In this document: positions 1 to 8,895 of the stretch, one piece after another | Layout: the number at the start of each line of letters is the position of its first letter | Position numbering within the stretch: the first letter of the stretch is position 1 | NCBI GenBank assembly: GCA_018257865.1 | Contig: JAEUBA010000271.1 | Coordinates: forward strand, 1-14,300 | Length of the DNA: 14,300 nt | From: Stereocaulon alpinum | Taxonomy: Eukaryota > Ascomycota > Lecanoromycetes > Lecanorales > Stereocaulaceae | Direction of reading: 5' to 3' | Position numbers and translations under genes: made by a program | The notes under the pieces: generated by a model | Seen by the model: the letters and a program-made list of their open reading frames with translations, nothing else | The model's database searches: none | Told to the model about the DNA's origin: nothing

Positions 1-960
1 GAAATAAGGATATCTTATTAATCTATTATATATAATTAGTTAATTAGTCGTTTAGAAATATACTATTTTTTCGTTACTTAATATAATTACTTAAGGTAAT
101 TACGTAAGTAATATAGCTAAAAAGTCGATTATAATACTTTTTAAATCTAATACTTTATTTAAGTATATCCTAGAGAGCCTCTTCGCCCCCTATATACGAA
201 TCCGCCGCCTCTAAATAGATCTTATTATTAGACTTAGGTATAAGCTTATTATCTAGCTGATCCTAAAATATATTAGGCTCCTTATACCTATAAGCGTTCT
301 AAAACGCGTCTATTATTATCTAAGAAGGTCGCTACTACCCTACTCCGGTAGGGGTATCTATACTAGTAAGGATTAGTTCTATACCTAAGATAATATATTA
401 GTAGATTACCTCCCTAAGCTTTATATAGACTAGACTATATAGTTATTACCCTATTCTAGTAGTAAGGATATTAGAAGCCTTTAGCGTATCTAAGTTATAT
501 CTAAGCTCTAAAGCTTTTTAGTAGTACTACTATAATACTCAGTAACTATTAGGGTCTGTTTAGTATTAATAGTAATCTAATACTTAGTATAGCTATAACG
601 TAACCGGGATATACCGTTAGCGTAGTATATACGTAGGAAGACGTTATACTACCCCGCTTCTACTTAATAAGTATTAGGAGCGTAGACCCTAGAGAAGTAG
701 GATTATTAGTAATTAGTTCTACTAATAAACGGATACCTACTATTACTACTTTATATCTTTAAATAAACCTTAGTATACTATTACACTACGCTACTAGGGT
801 ACGAAAGGTATATATTATAATTCTAATTACTCTAACCTTTAAGGTTAAAGGCCCGGAGTAGAATAGGATAGTAATAACTCAAAGTTCTACCTAAAGAGGT
901 ACGCAAGAGTCTACGGTTAGACTATAGGGGGAGTTATTAGAGTTAACCCCTACTTCTATA
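1..960. other. RIP-mutated AT-rich DNA, no recognisable gene
   Basis: This stretch has the same TpA-rich, CpA/TpG-poor composition as the retroelements to its right. Reading TAA/TAG as Gln/Trp gives long open stretches in more than one frame (for example roughly 160-760 on the + strand), but none matched a family I recognise. Because TG is depleted, TGA stops are rare in every frame, so an open stretch is weak evidence of coding. The 5' LTR and leader of element A should lie here or further left, but no partner copy in the window allows the LTR to be defined. It could equally be another degraded repeat. Confidence 0.5.
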
Positions 961-2007
961 GACTTATAATAGTAAAGGATCTAATAGCTAGAATCCTAAG
1001 TAAGGGATCTCTAAGCGGCTATAGTAGAGTAGATAATTAAGGAAGTCCTAAGACTACCTAATATTAGGCTAAGCGTAGCCTAAGTAAGTTAGTAAGGTAG
1101 GAGCTTTAGGGTAATATCTTTATTTAATAGCTTAAGCGAGATATTACTACTACTAAAAATAATTCGTCTAGAGAAGATACGTCCGTACTATAGAATATTA
1201 GAAGGAGAGTATATCTAATAGTTTACTAATATAGAAATTAAGTTTCTACTAAGCTACGACTATTTTACTACTAATTAAAATAAGATCCTTTACTGCGTAT
1301 AATCCCTTAAAGGCGATATAATAGTATAGTAGTAGAATAGATTTAGGCTAGAAGAGGTAGATAGCTATACCTTTAACTACTTTAAGACCTTCCTACTAGA
1401 CTTAGTAGCCGACCTAATAAACTAATAGCTCCTCGTATACGAGCGCTAGAATAGCGTAAAATAGTAAAAGGGGTAAAAGGTCTCTATTTTTAAGGTATAC
1501 TTAGAAGAGCTTAAAACCTACTTAGAGGTCCTACTAGAAGCCTTTAGGGTAACTATCTTTCTTAGTAAGCTATAACCTAATATTAAGGATAAAATCCTAA
1601 GTACCGGTAATATACCGAAGACGTAGGAAGAGATTCTAGCTTTAGTAATTATATAAGAAAGAACTCTTAAAAGATCTTATTAGGGATCTGGAAAGTCTAA
1701 TAATAATAAAAGTAGACCTTTAGAGGAATAGGTATTAAAGTATTAGGGCGGCGGAGGTAGGGAGCTATTATTAAAGCGCCTAAAGAAGGACGGGGACTAT
1801 TAATAGCCTAAGCCTTTAACCTATACGCCTACTAAACCTAAATAAAAGAGTAATACTTATTTTATATATAGTAAAAAGGGATATTAGAAGAAGGATTACC
1901 TATAAAGAGATAATCCTAACTTTATACTAGTTAATATAGTATAGTTAAAAAACTCTAAAGCCCTATTAGCGGAGAACCGGCGGGGTAAGAAGGAGAAAGA
2001 CTAATAG
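961..2007 (+). pseudogene. gag: Element A gag (capsid/nucleocapsid), RIP-inactivated
   Basis: Gag forms the virus-like particle that packages the element RNA. The frame with codon starts at 1 mod 3 gives a capsid-like stretch. It includes a segment around 1225-1440 with FNYFKTFLLDL and a following segment around 1500-1670 that ends with the KTQEEILALV pattern common in retrotransposon gag proteins (TAA/TAG read as Gln). A nucleocapsid zinc knuckle follows at 1858-1899. Many TAA/TAG codons interrupt the frame at places where Gln or Trp is expected. The start cannot be placed because ATG codons have become ATA. The recognisable part begins near 1020. The frame reaches a TAA-TAG pair at 2002-2007, while pol is read in the -1 frame from about 1983. 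I saw no canonical slippery heptamer at this junction. Confidence 0.8.
1858..1899 (+). other. Element A nucleocapsid zinc knuckle with all ligands converted to Tyr
   Basis: The codons read Y-F-I-Y-S-K-K-G-Y-stop-K-K-D-Y. The four Tyr codons fall exactly at the Cys, Cys, His and Cys positions of a CX2CX4HX4C knuckle. TGT/TGC to TAT/TAC and CAT to TAT are the changes RIP makes, so the ancestral motif was very probably intact and the present one could not bind zinc. Confidence 0.85.
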
Positions 2008-2824
2008 AGGCCCTTAACCCCCTATATCTAAAGGGCTAGGTAATAGCTTCTAAAGGATTATACCCCTTTAAGGGGCTAATCGACCCTAGAGCGTAAATCA
2101 GCCTAGTCGCTTAGCGGTTTATAGTATAATATAATTTACTACTAGAACGCGCTATCTTACTAACGCTAGTATAGCTAAGCGGATAAGGTACTTATTATTA
2201 TAGGGCGTATCAGCTAAGCTATAAAGCTACTAATAGTTAGGGCTAAGAAAAGGAGTATAGCTCCTTATTCTATACCGTCGACTAAGAGGGTTCTAATCTA
2301 ATTATTAGAATACCTACGCTCTATAAGTTAGGTATTATAGTCGATACGCTAGCGCGCTAATAGCGGTATTAGGTTAATACTAAGTAGCTATAGATTAATA
2401 AACCGACCGAATTTACGTAAGTATTATAATAGGAATAGTAAGTATTCGCTATAGTATACGTTAGCGCTATAATAGCGGAGCTACCCTAGGCTAATAAGTC
2501 TAGTATAGTAGCCCTTCCTCCTTAATTATAGGAGTTTAAAGATATATTCTTAAATAAGAAGGCTGGAATCCTACCTAAGTAGAAATAGGGGGACTACGCT
2601 ATTAAATTAAATAAGGGAGAGCTATCGTACGGGCCCCTCTATAATTTATTAAGAGTTAAGCTTACGGAGCTGCGGCGCTACCTTAACGATATATTAGTAA
2701 AGGGATAGATTCGCTATTCTATTTTACTAGTAGGAGCACCTATCCTTTTTATACTAAAGAAGGATAGGGGGCTGCGCCTCTATATAGACTATAGGGGGTT
2801 AAATACGGTAACTATAAAGAATAG
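1983..2824 (+). pseudogene. pol: Element A pol, first part: protease and N-terminal reverse transcriptase
   Basis: This is the pol frame with codon starts divisible by 3. The aspartic protease active site is at 2076-2093 (L-I-D-P-R-A; the family has DSG or DTG, so the Asp remains but the Gly has become Arg). It is followed by ISLVAQRF-like sequence and, near 2300-2350, the LIIGIPTLYKLGI flap/C-terminal pattern. N-terminal RT begins near 2620, with 'GAPILFILKKD', then 'LRLYIDYRGLN' and 'TVTIKN' at the end, matching the Ty3/Gypsy RT fingers. The frame stops at the AATAG target site of element B and continues in phase at 11034. Many TAA/TAG codons stand in place of Gln/Trp. Confidence in family assignment is high; nothing here is functional. 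Confidence 0.88.
2820..2824. repeat. Target-site duplication of element B, left copy (AATAG)
   Basis: AATAG lies immediately before the left LTR and again immediately after the right LTR (11034-11038). Five base pairs is the usual duplication length for Ty3/Gypsy integrase. Keeping one copy restores the codons Asn-Arg-Tyr of A's RT, where this family normally reads KNRYPLP. Confidence 0.9.
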
Positions 2825-3181
2825 TATAACGGGGTGGTTTAACTCCTGCGGGTAAATCACACAGTGTATTAAGCACTAGAAGGTAATAGAGATAGATAGT
2901 CGTTAAAGTATCTTTAGCTAAGACTCCTCTCTATTATATAAGTTAAATATAAGGAGATAAGAAAATATTCTGCTAAAGGAAAACCCTTCCTTATATATTT
3001 ACCTTAATTATACTAAGCCCTGATATAATCTAGGTGATTTAGCCCTATATCTACTATATTACTCTATAATCTGCCTAATATACTCTAGATTACTTATATT
3101 ACTAGGTCCTCTCCTAATAGTCCTTTACCTATTAACCCTATTATATACCTTACCTATAACCTTGCGGGGTTACCCGTAATA
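2825..3181 (-). repeat. Element B left LTR (its 3' LTR)
   Basis: This 357-bp direct repeat matches 10677-11033 with the same length and no gaps. I count about 15 differences, all transitions, confined to 2836-2902 and 3152-3180; the ~250 bp between are identical. In the first cluster this copy keeps C or G at all ten sites (for example a CACACAGTG run) where the other copy has T or A. Short terminal inverted repeats are visible (TATAACGGGG at the left end, CCCGTAATA at the right end). Since B reads on the - strand, this is its 3' LTR. Confidence 0.92.
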
Positions 3182-3196
3182 TAATCCCCTTATTTA
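3182..3196 (-). other. Polypurine-tract-like sequence of element B
   Basis: Read on the - strand, the bases next to the LTR are AATAAGGGGATTA, purine-rich and ending at the LTR boundary. This is where the polypurine tract that primes plus-strand DNA synthesis should lie if B is on the - strand. The opposite end of the interior (next to 10677) shows no such tract, which supports the orientation. Confidence 0.55.
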
Positions 3197-3298
3197 GTTA
3201 TTTTTATCCTAAAAGTAACTTAATAACCTAAGTATTCCTTCCTTATACTAAGGATTAAGAAACTAACGAACTCCCTTACTTATTATTATTAGTTAGTC

Positions 3299-3760
3299 CT
3301 AAAACTTAGGATAGCTTCCTTATTAAAACGCTCCTATATATAGTATACTAACTTAGGCCTCCTATATTATATAGGGGAAGTATCCGACTAATATATTAAG
3401 TATATTTATAGTAGTAATAAGTATAAGCTATCTCTACTTAATATTCTAAAATAGAAACGGATAGAGGAATAGCGTACTAAATTACGTAGTAAGGAGGATA
3501 AAGCCTTTATAAAGCTTTCTCGCCTATAGAAGTAGATTTAAAGGATTAAGGCGGACTAAGTAAAAATAGTTTAATAAGAGGTAAGGAATATTAAGTTCCT
3601 AAAGAAGGAGGAGGAAAGAGAGAAGGAAGCTGCTACTTCTAAAGTCCTAAATAACCTACTATCCTTTAATATAGGTAAGATTAACTTTTCTAAGTAGGAT
3701 CCCCTAACTACGGATTTCGTTTCTAGAACTGCTTTAACTTCTTAAGGTAATTAAGCGTAG
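3299..3760 (+). pseudogene. Antisense coiled-coil ORF at the 3' end of element B, RIP-inactivated
   Basis: One + strand frame (codon starts 2 mod 3) reads as a coherent protein when TAA/TAG are taken as Gln/Trp. A first part contains 'GLLYYIGEVSD' and a Tyr-rich run that was probably Cys/His-rich. A long Lys/Arg/Glu-rich helix follows at about 3425-3640 (KRIEEQRTKLRSKEDKAF, then RNIKFLKKEEEREKEAA). An Asp/Ser/Phe-containing tail ends in TS-Q-G-N-Q-A and a stop at 3758-3760. It is antisense to B and converges with the end of its pol, overlapping the chromodomain end. I recall antisense ORFs of this charged coiled-coil type near the 3' LTR of ascomycete Gypsy elements, usually annotated as hypothetical proteins. 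The start is not determinable because ATG has been lost. Its function is unknown, and selection on it cannot be shown from one copy. Confidence 0.55.
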
Positions 3761-5249
3761 ATAGTAATTCCTATATATTTTCTAACTAGTTATAATCTAA
3801 CTACTTTATTAGATACCTCTTTCTTCCTTTAATTACCTAGTAATCTAGAATTTCCTTAATATTATACTCCTTATTATCCTAATCTAGGAGTAACGGTGCG
3901 GTCCTTAGTAGTATTTTAGGGTTTACTTTCTTAAGTAATAATATATAGAATACTAGGTACTTCCTTATTAGTTATAGGAGGTCTAGTATATAGTTTATAT
4001 CCCTTTTATATTCCTTTATAAGGAATAGTCCTAGCTTAGTATAATTAAGCTTATTACTAGGCCTATTAGTTTTAAAATTTCTATAAAGAAGATATACCTT
4101 ATCCCCTTTAGAAATATTCGGTCTTATTAAACGTTTTCGATTATAATATATCGCTAAGCGGTTACTTAGGAACTATAAGTCCTTCTATAATTCTTAATAG
4201 ATTCTTACTATTTCTTTAGTAGTAATAGCTGCCTTTTATACCTTTAGTTTAATTCCCTTTAGTAATAGGGTTATACGTAGTTCGAACCCGTAATTAGCTC
4301 GAAATAGTATTATACCTATTAGGTTAGATATTAATCCGTTATATACTAGCTGCGCTACTAGTAGGTAGGATACCTAATCGTCTTATTAGTAGTTAATATA
4401 GTACCGAAGATATTACTTTAGTATTTAGTTAGTTCTCTTAGTTTAACTATCTATTTACGGGTAAAATACTATACTTATCTTTATCTTAATTCCTATTATA
4501 TCTATTAATAATCTCTAAAACTTAGAGGTGAAGAGTTTATCTCTATCTAAGATAATCTCTTTAGGAAGCCTATAGTTAGCTACTACTATTCGTAAGAATA
4601 TATACGCTAGATCTTTAGTATTTAATACTTCCTTATATAGTATAAAATACGCTATCTTAGTCAACCGGTCGTTAATTACTAAGATTATATTATAGTATAT
4701 ACCTATTAGTCGTTCCTTTAACTTTAAGAGTTTAATAATAAAATCCTACGTAATACTTTTCTATAGACTATTTAGGATTACTAGCGATTTTAACTCTCTA
4801 TAAGGCTTATATTAGGAGTGCTTCGTTCTAATATATATATTATATTTATTAATACGATCCTCGATATATTTTTATATCTAGGGAAAGTAGAAGTTGCGAG
4901 ATATCTTTTTAAGTATTTTCTTAATCCCCTAGTATCTACCGGAGCTCTCTACTTCGTAGTAAATCCTAAAAATTTCTCCTTAAGTACCTATAGGGATATA
5001 AATCTGTTCTTAAAAGGTTAGTAGTCCTAAATCTATTTTTCTAAATAAGTTATAGCTATTAATGTCTTTATAGATCTTAGACGTAACTTTATCCTTTAAT
5101 AAATCTTCTAGTATCCTCTTAGTTAAATCTTCGCTATTAATAGTTATTATTACTGCTATATATAGTCCGGCTGTATTAGGTCGTAATAATCTATCCTTAT
5201 AACGCGTTAGAACCGTTCTAAAACTTTGCTAAATATTTAATATATAGTT
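3690..5249 (-). pseudogene. pol: Element B pol, distal part: integrase and chromodomain
   Basis: Integrase inserts the cDNA, and the chromodomain directs it to heterochromatin in chromoviruses. On the - strand (codon starts 2 mod 3) the HHCC zinc domain shows Tyr at 4956-4958, 4932-4934, 4842-4844 and 4833-4835, exactly where His, His, Cys and Cys belong. In the catalytic core the first Asp (4743-4745) and second Asp (4545-4547, in LDRDKLFTS) remain. The Glu has become Lys (4437-4439, in DSQTKRTN). A GPY/F-like module follows near 4000-4130 (KGDKVYLLYRNF). The chromodomain lies at about 3738-3880, with EYNIKEILDY and GRKRYLIKQLDYNQLENI. The end of pol is uncertain because true and RIP-made stops look alike. 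Confidence 0.87.
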
Positions 5250-5869
5250 AGCTCTTCTACTAAGTACGTCTATAGTATTATTCTCGCTACCCTTAATATA
5301 TTTAATTTTAAAATTAAATGTTAATAACTCTTTATACTACTAAGCTAGACGTCTATTAAGCTCCTTAATTAATAGAAAGAACGTTAAGTTCTTATAGTCT
5401 ATTAAGACCTAAACCTAGTACTTAGTTCCTTTTAGATAAACCTTCTAAATATAAAATACGTCTATAATAGTAAGTAATTCCTTATTATATATTAGATATC
5501 TGGTTTTAGCGTCTAGTAACTTCCTGCTATAGAAGGCTATAGGGTACTAATAATAAGTAACTCCTATTTTCCCTATTTTTCCTATATTAGGGCTATTATT
5601 TATAGATAGTTAGCTAATTACTACTCTAATTACTCCGTCGGAGGTATTAGTATAGAGGCGAATAGGCGACTTTAGGTTAAACTAATATAATATTAGACTA
5701 GAAGCGAACTACTTCTAAAGGGTCCTAAAGGATACCTCTACTTCCTTCGACTATGTAAATAGTACTTCGTTACGGGTTAAGCTAGTAAGAGGTATAGTAA
5801 TTCTTAAATATCTATAGATAAACTTCTAATAGAAATTTATAAAACTAAGAAATAATTATACTTCTTTCT
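5250..5869 (-). pseudogene. pol: Element B pol: RT connection and RNase H domain
   Basis: RNase H removes the RNA strand during reverse transcription. The - strand frame (2 mod 3) opens at 5869 with FLSFINFY-stop-KFI, the NFYRRFI motif that follows the RT palm in Ty3/Gypsy elements. It continues with PLTSLTRNEVLFTQ, then LYTNTSDGVI (RNase H first Asp region), PIAFYSRKL, YNKELLTIIDVF, and ends at 5245-5310 with IKGSENNTIDVLSRR, the usual end of this domain. The piece directly upstream in the protein lies across the LINE at 7518 onward. Removing the LINE plus one duplication (1,648 bp, 1 mod 3) brings the two frames together. Confidence 0.88.
5860..5869. repeat. Target-site duplication of the LINE, left copy (ACTTCTTTCT)
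   Basis: The same 10 bp recur at 7508-7517, just after the LINE tail. Ten or more base pairs is in the normal range for target-primed reverse transcription. The site encodes K-K-E-V of B's pol on the - strand, just upstream of FLSFINFY. Confidence 0.88.
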
Positions 5870-7340
5870 ATACACCTGCTAGTATACAGCAAGACAACGG
5901 AAACGAACTGTAGGTGGCTAGAACAGGCCCACAAGCTCTGCCAAACGTAGGCGAAAATATACGGGGCGACGTTCGCGCCCTAGAAGTACGAACTAGTATA
6001 TCTATCGCACGCCCCTAAAAGGTTTAATATAAAGGAGACGGTATAATTTAGTAACGTAGAGGTTAAGCTAGAAGCGAGTATTAGGGTCCTAGGGTTATAT
6101 ATTAATACCAAACTCCGCTAGGGCCTATATATAGCGTAGGTGAAGGTAAAGGCCGCTACTTAAGCCTAGGCGATTAAGTGCCTAGTAGGATTAACTTAGG
6201 GAGCTATATTTAAGAAGTATAGGAAGGTATATAGTATAGTAGTAAGGCCTATACTTATATTCGCTGCTCTAATATAGTATACCCCTACTAAGGGGCGGGG
6301 AGCTATAGAAAAGTATGTTAAGACGCTTACGATAATATAGAATAACTGCCTATAGATAGTACTTAGAGTATATAAGGTAATACTAGTCTAGGTCCTAGAA
6401 GCGGAAGTAGTTATTATACCTATCTAAACTTATCTAGACGCCCTAGTTATAAGATACTAGGTACTAAGGGGAGTATACCCCTTAATAATTAAAGGTAACC
6501 GCTTAATCCGTAGGAGACTATAGGGAAGGAGAGGAAGGGCGCGCCTAATACGCCTAACCCTATTACTAGAAAAGGAAGAATAGGCCCTATAGGAGCTTAA
6601 GGCGAAGGATTAGGATTAAGCGGTAATAACGATAAGGAGGAAGGTATATTAGTATAACCTAAAAATAGATATTAAGGAGTATTAAGATATAGGCGTCCTA
6701 GCTAAGAAGATATAAGGCTAGGTAATAGCGAAGTAGATCGAGCGGTAGGAGGTATATAAGGATATTATCTCTAAGTACTCTTATATACCTATATAGAATA
6801 AACCGTTATTTAGAGAAAGGTATAACTACTACCTAAAGCTTAGGAAGGTAGAAAGCTCGATAGTAGTCTAACTCTAAAGTAGGAAGAATAGGTTTAACTA
6901 CTTCCTTTATAAGGCGAGAGTGCTAGGGGTCTGTAGTACCTACTATAGTTATAGATAGAGGAATTAAGATATAAAGTATATTCTCCTATACTACCTAAAG
7001 CTTAGCGATACTTAAAGGGAGCTTATTAAAGAGGTAGAGACTTATAATATTAGGACTATACTAGCTAAGGTTACTAGTATAAGAGTAGCTATAAGATAGC
7101 TAGTTAGGTTAGGATTCCTAATATAGTATTAACTTACTAGGGAATAGCTCTCCTAGTCTAAACTCCCTATTAGAGTAGAACTAGTAATAAAAACCCTAAA
7201 GATAAAGAAGCCTAAGTATAAGTAAAAGCTAAAGGCGGCGGAGCTACTAGAGTATTATAGGGCCTATTAGGGTAACGGAGATTATTATTACTAGTATTAT
7301 AGAGCCTAGCGGCGAGGTTAGATAGGCGGAGTAGAACGAT
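5870..7340 (+). pseudogene. LINE ORF2 C-terminal fragment (reverse transcriptase end and C-terminal domain)
   Basis: ORF2 of fungal Tad1-clade LINEs carries endonuclease, RT, often RNase H and a C-terminal domain; only the end is present. The + strand frame (codon starts 2 mod 3) begins with HLLVYSKTTETNC, the residues right after the RT catalytic YxDD motif. It continues with 'ATFAPQKYELVYL' and 'HAPKRFNI' (residues about 35-60), the RT thumb 'RVLGLYINTKLRQG' and 'TQGAIFKKYRKVYSIVVRPI'. Near 6820-7120 comes the late segment YLKLRKVESSIVVQLQS...ARVPGV...LGFLIQYQL typical of ascomycete LINEs. The frame stays in phase for at least 1.3 kb and is broken only by TAA/TAG. Its end is uncertain, somewhere in 7250-7340. 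The endonuclease and RT active site are missing by truncation. Confidence 0.83.
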
Positions 7341-7446
7341 AAGTAAGCTAATAAGCGAAAGTTTTTAGCTAGAAAGGGCGACTCTAGAAAGGTTTCTTTT
7401 ATATTTAGAGGGCCTTCAACCCCCCTAGATTTCCTAATAATATAAG

Positions 7447-7505
7447 AGAACACCCTTATTAGTATATATAGATACTAGAATAGGCGTATAAATTAATCAA
7501 TCAAT
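7447..7505 (+). repeat. LINE 3' end with AATC tail (copy 1)
   Basis: The last 59 bp of the LINE recur as the reverse complement at 13833-13891 with only two differences, both CC in the other copy versus TT here, just before an AATC-repeat tail. This copy is tied to the LINE by the flanking target duplication, so it defines the LINE 3' terminus. Confidence 0.85.
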
Positions 7506-7507
7506 TA

Positions 7508-7517
7508 ACTTCTTTCT
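7508..7517. repeat. Target-site duplication of the LINE, right copy (ACTTCTTTCT)
   Basis: Matches 5860-5869 exactly, two bases after the LINE tail. A further T or A on either side may belong to the duplication but is blurred by RIP. Confidence 0.88.
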
Positions 7518-8889
7518 TATTTATAGGTATAGGCTATTTAATTATACTTTTTACCTTTTCTAAGTCTATCTCTAAACCTTAGTCGGAGATAATAAACCCT
7601 AGAAACTTAACTTTTTTCTAGTAAAACTTATACTTTAATAACTTTAAGTATAGTCCTACTTATTTAAGCTTTCTTAGTACCTTCTATACTTACTTAACGT
7701 ATTCCTTATATATATCTAAGTATACGAGTATATTATTAATATATACTAGGACGAAGTCGTCCAAATATTCTTTTAGGATATTATTAATAAATACCTAAAA
7801 CGTTATAGGTATATTTATTAACCCGAATAGTATTATAAGGTATTCGTAGAGACCCTATCTTATATAGAAAGCTATTTTCTACTTATCGCCTTTCTTTATA
7901 TATATTCGGTTAAATACTCCTAGAATATCGAACTTAGTAAACTATTTCTTACCTTAAAGCTTATCTTAGAGTTCTCCTATTAATAGTAAGGGATAACTAT
8001 TCTTTATAATTATATCGTTAAGTACTCTATAATCTATATATAGATATAATTCTCTACTTAGTTTAGGTATAAATAGGATAGGATATCCTATAGGTAATTA
8101 AGATTTTTAAATAAACCCCTTCTATTTATTTTCTTCGATATACTTCGTAAGAGTAATAGCTTTATTTTATAATAGTAGGTATATTAGCTTTTTTATAGGT
8201 TCTTTACCTAAGATTAGCTTAATCTTATAGTCCTATAGTTAGTACTTAGGAAGGGCCTTATTAATACTCTCTTTTTAGAATAGAGTTCCGAATTCTACGT
8301 ATTTATTTAGGATTTTTATAGTAGTAATCTCGCTTATAAGTCTAACTTAACTCTATAGTACTATAATATTTCCTAACTTAAAATTATTCCTTATCTCCTC
8401 TTAGGTCTGAGCTACTATTAAGAGAGATTCGTATTCTTAGATTAGTAGAACTTTATTTAGTATACTATCTATAAATATTATATTCTAAGAACCCTATCCT
8501 ATTAATAGGTTAGCTTTTTTTAGCTATAGGATTCTTAAGGTAATATTATTAACCCCTCCTAATACTAAATTAAAGGTATACTTCTTATATCTTCGTCCTA
8601 TCCTTAGGTTAAGTATTTTAGTACTTCTATTAATAGTCCCTATTATTAATCTATTAAAGTTCGTTAACGCGTATAGCTCGCGTTTTTATATAGGTAAATT
8701 ATATTTCCCTATAAAACTTAGTTTAATTAAATCCTTACTTAATCTACTATTAATAATAACCCTTACTAGAATACTATTAACCTTTACCTAAAACTAGAAT
8801 CTAATATTATTATATAATTCAGCTGAGGTAACTTATTTAACCTTTTAGCTAGTTCCTCCGGGCGGCCTATTCGCTGGGGAACTTCTTAG
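7518..8889 (-). pseudogene. pol: Element B pol, first part: protease and reverse transcriptase
   Basis: The - strand frame with codon starts divisible by 3 begins next to the frameshift heptamer with LRSSPANRPPGG. The protease active site at 8743-8751 reads N-S-R where the family has D-S-G, so the catalytic Asp is gone (GAY to AAT). RT follows: LYLYIDYRVLN near 8040, FTKFDILGVFNRI near 7920, LFGLINIPITFQVFIN, then Y-I-N-N at 7732-7743 in place of YIDD, so both catalytic Asp residues are lost. KFLGFIISD near 7590 and INKKEV at the end lead into the LINE insertion. All changes are G to A or C to T. The family assignment is secure and the protein is dead. Confidence 0.9.
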
Positions 8890-8895
8890 TTTTTT
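8851..8895 (-). promoter_or_regulatory. Candidate -1 ribosomal frameshift signal between gag and pol of element B
   Basis: On the - strand the heptamer A-AAA-AAC (8889-8895) lies in phase with the gag frame, as the X-XXY-YYZ rule requires, and is followed at once by a TAA in the gag frame. Slipping back one base enters the pol frame (CTA AGA AGT...). Five bases downstream, AGTTCC (8878-8883) can pair with GGAACT (8851-8856), with two more C-G pairs if one A bulges, forming a hairpin. The gag and pol frames determined independently from motifs differ by exactly -1. RIP could have altered the first base of the heptamer (G to A after T) and could have made the TAA from CAA. Confidence 0.6.

Larger units (their letters stand above)
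5870..7507 (+). mobile_element. Element C: 5'-truncated Tad1-like LINE
   Basis: This 1,638-bp insertion in element B's pol is flanked by ACTTCTTTCT duplications. It contains only the C-terminal part of a LINE ORF2, a short 3' UTR and a tail made of AATC repeats (7494-7505). Truncation at the 5' end is usual for LINEs because reverse transcription often stops early; here it stopped just after the RT active-site motif. The first ~125 bp keep many CpA and TpG sites, unlike the rest. Confidence 0.88.

Noticed and set aside
669..685. AGTATTAGGAGC as a RIP-altered tRNA-Met primer-binding site for element A
   Set aside because: The resemblance needs an inserted base and several assumed mutations, and no LTR end can be shown next to it.
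160..760. Long open stretch on the + strand when TAA/TAG are read as Gln/Trp
   Set aside because: TGA is rare in all frames here, so openness carries little weight, and no motif of a known family could be found.
4818..5021. ATG-started 67-residue open frame on the + strand
   Set aside because: It is the antisense shadow of element B's integrase zinc-binding domain, which reads clearly on the - strand; its sequence is low-complexity and matches nothing.
7247..7453. ATG-started 68-residue open frame on the - strand with hydrophobic end
   Set aside because: It lies antisense to the end of the LINE ORF2 and its 3' UTR. The hydrophobic character comes from the AT-rich codons created by RIP.
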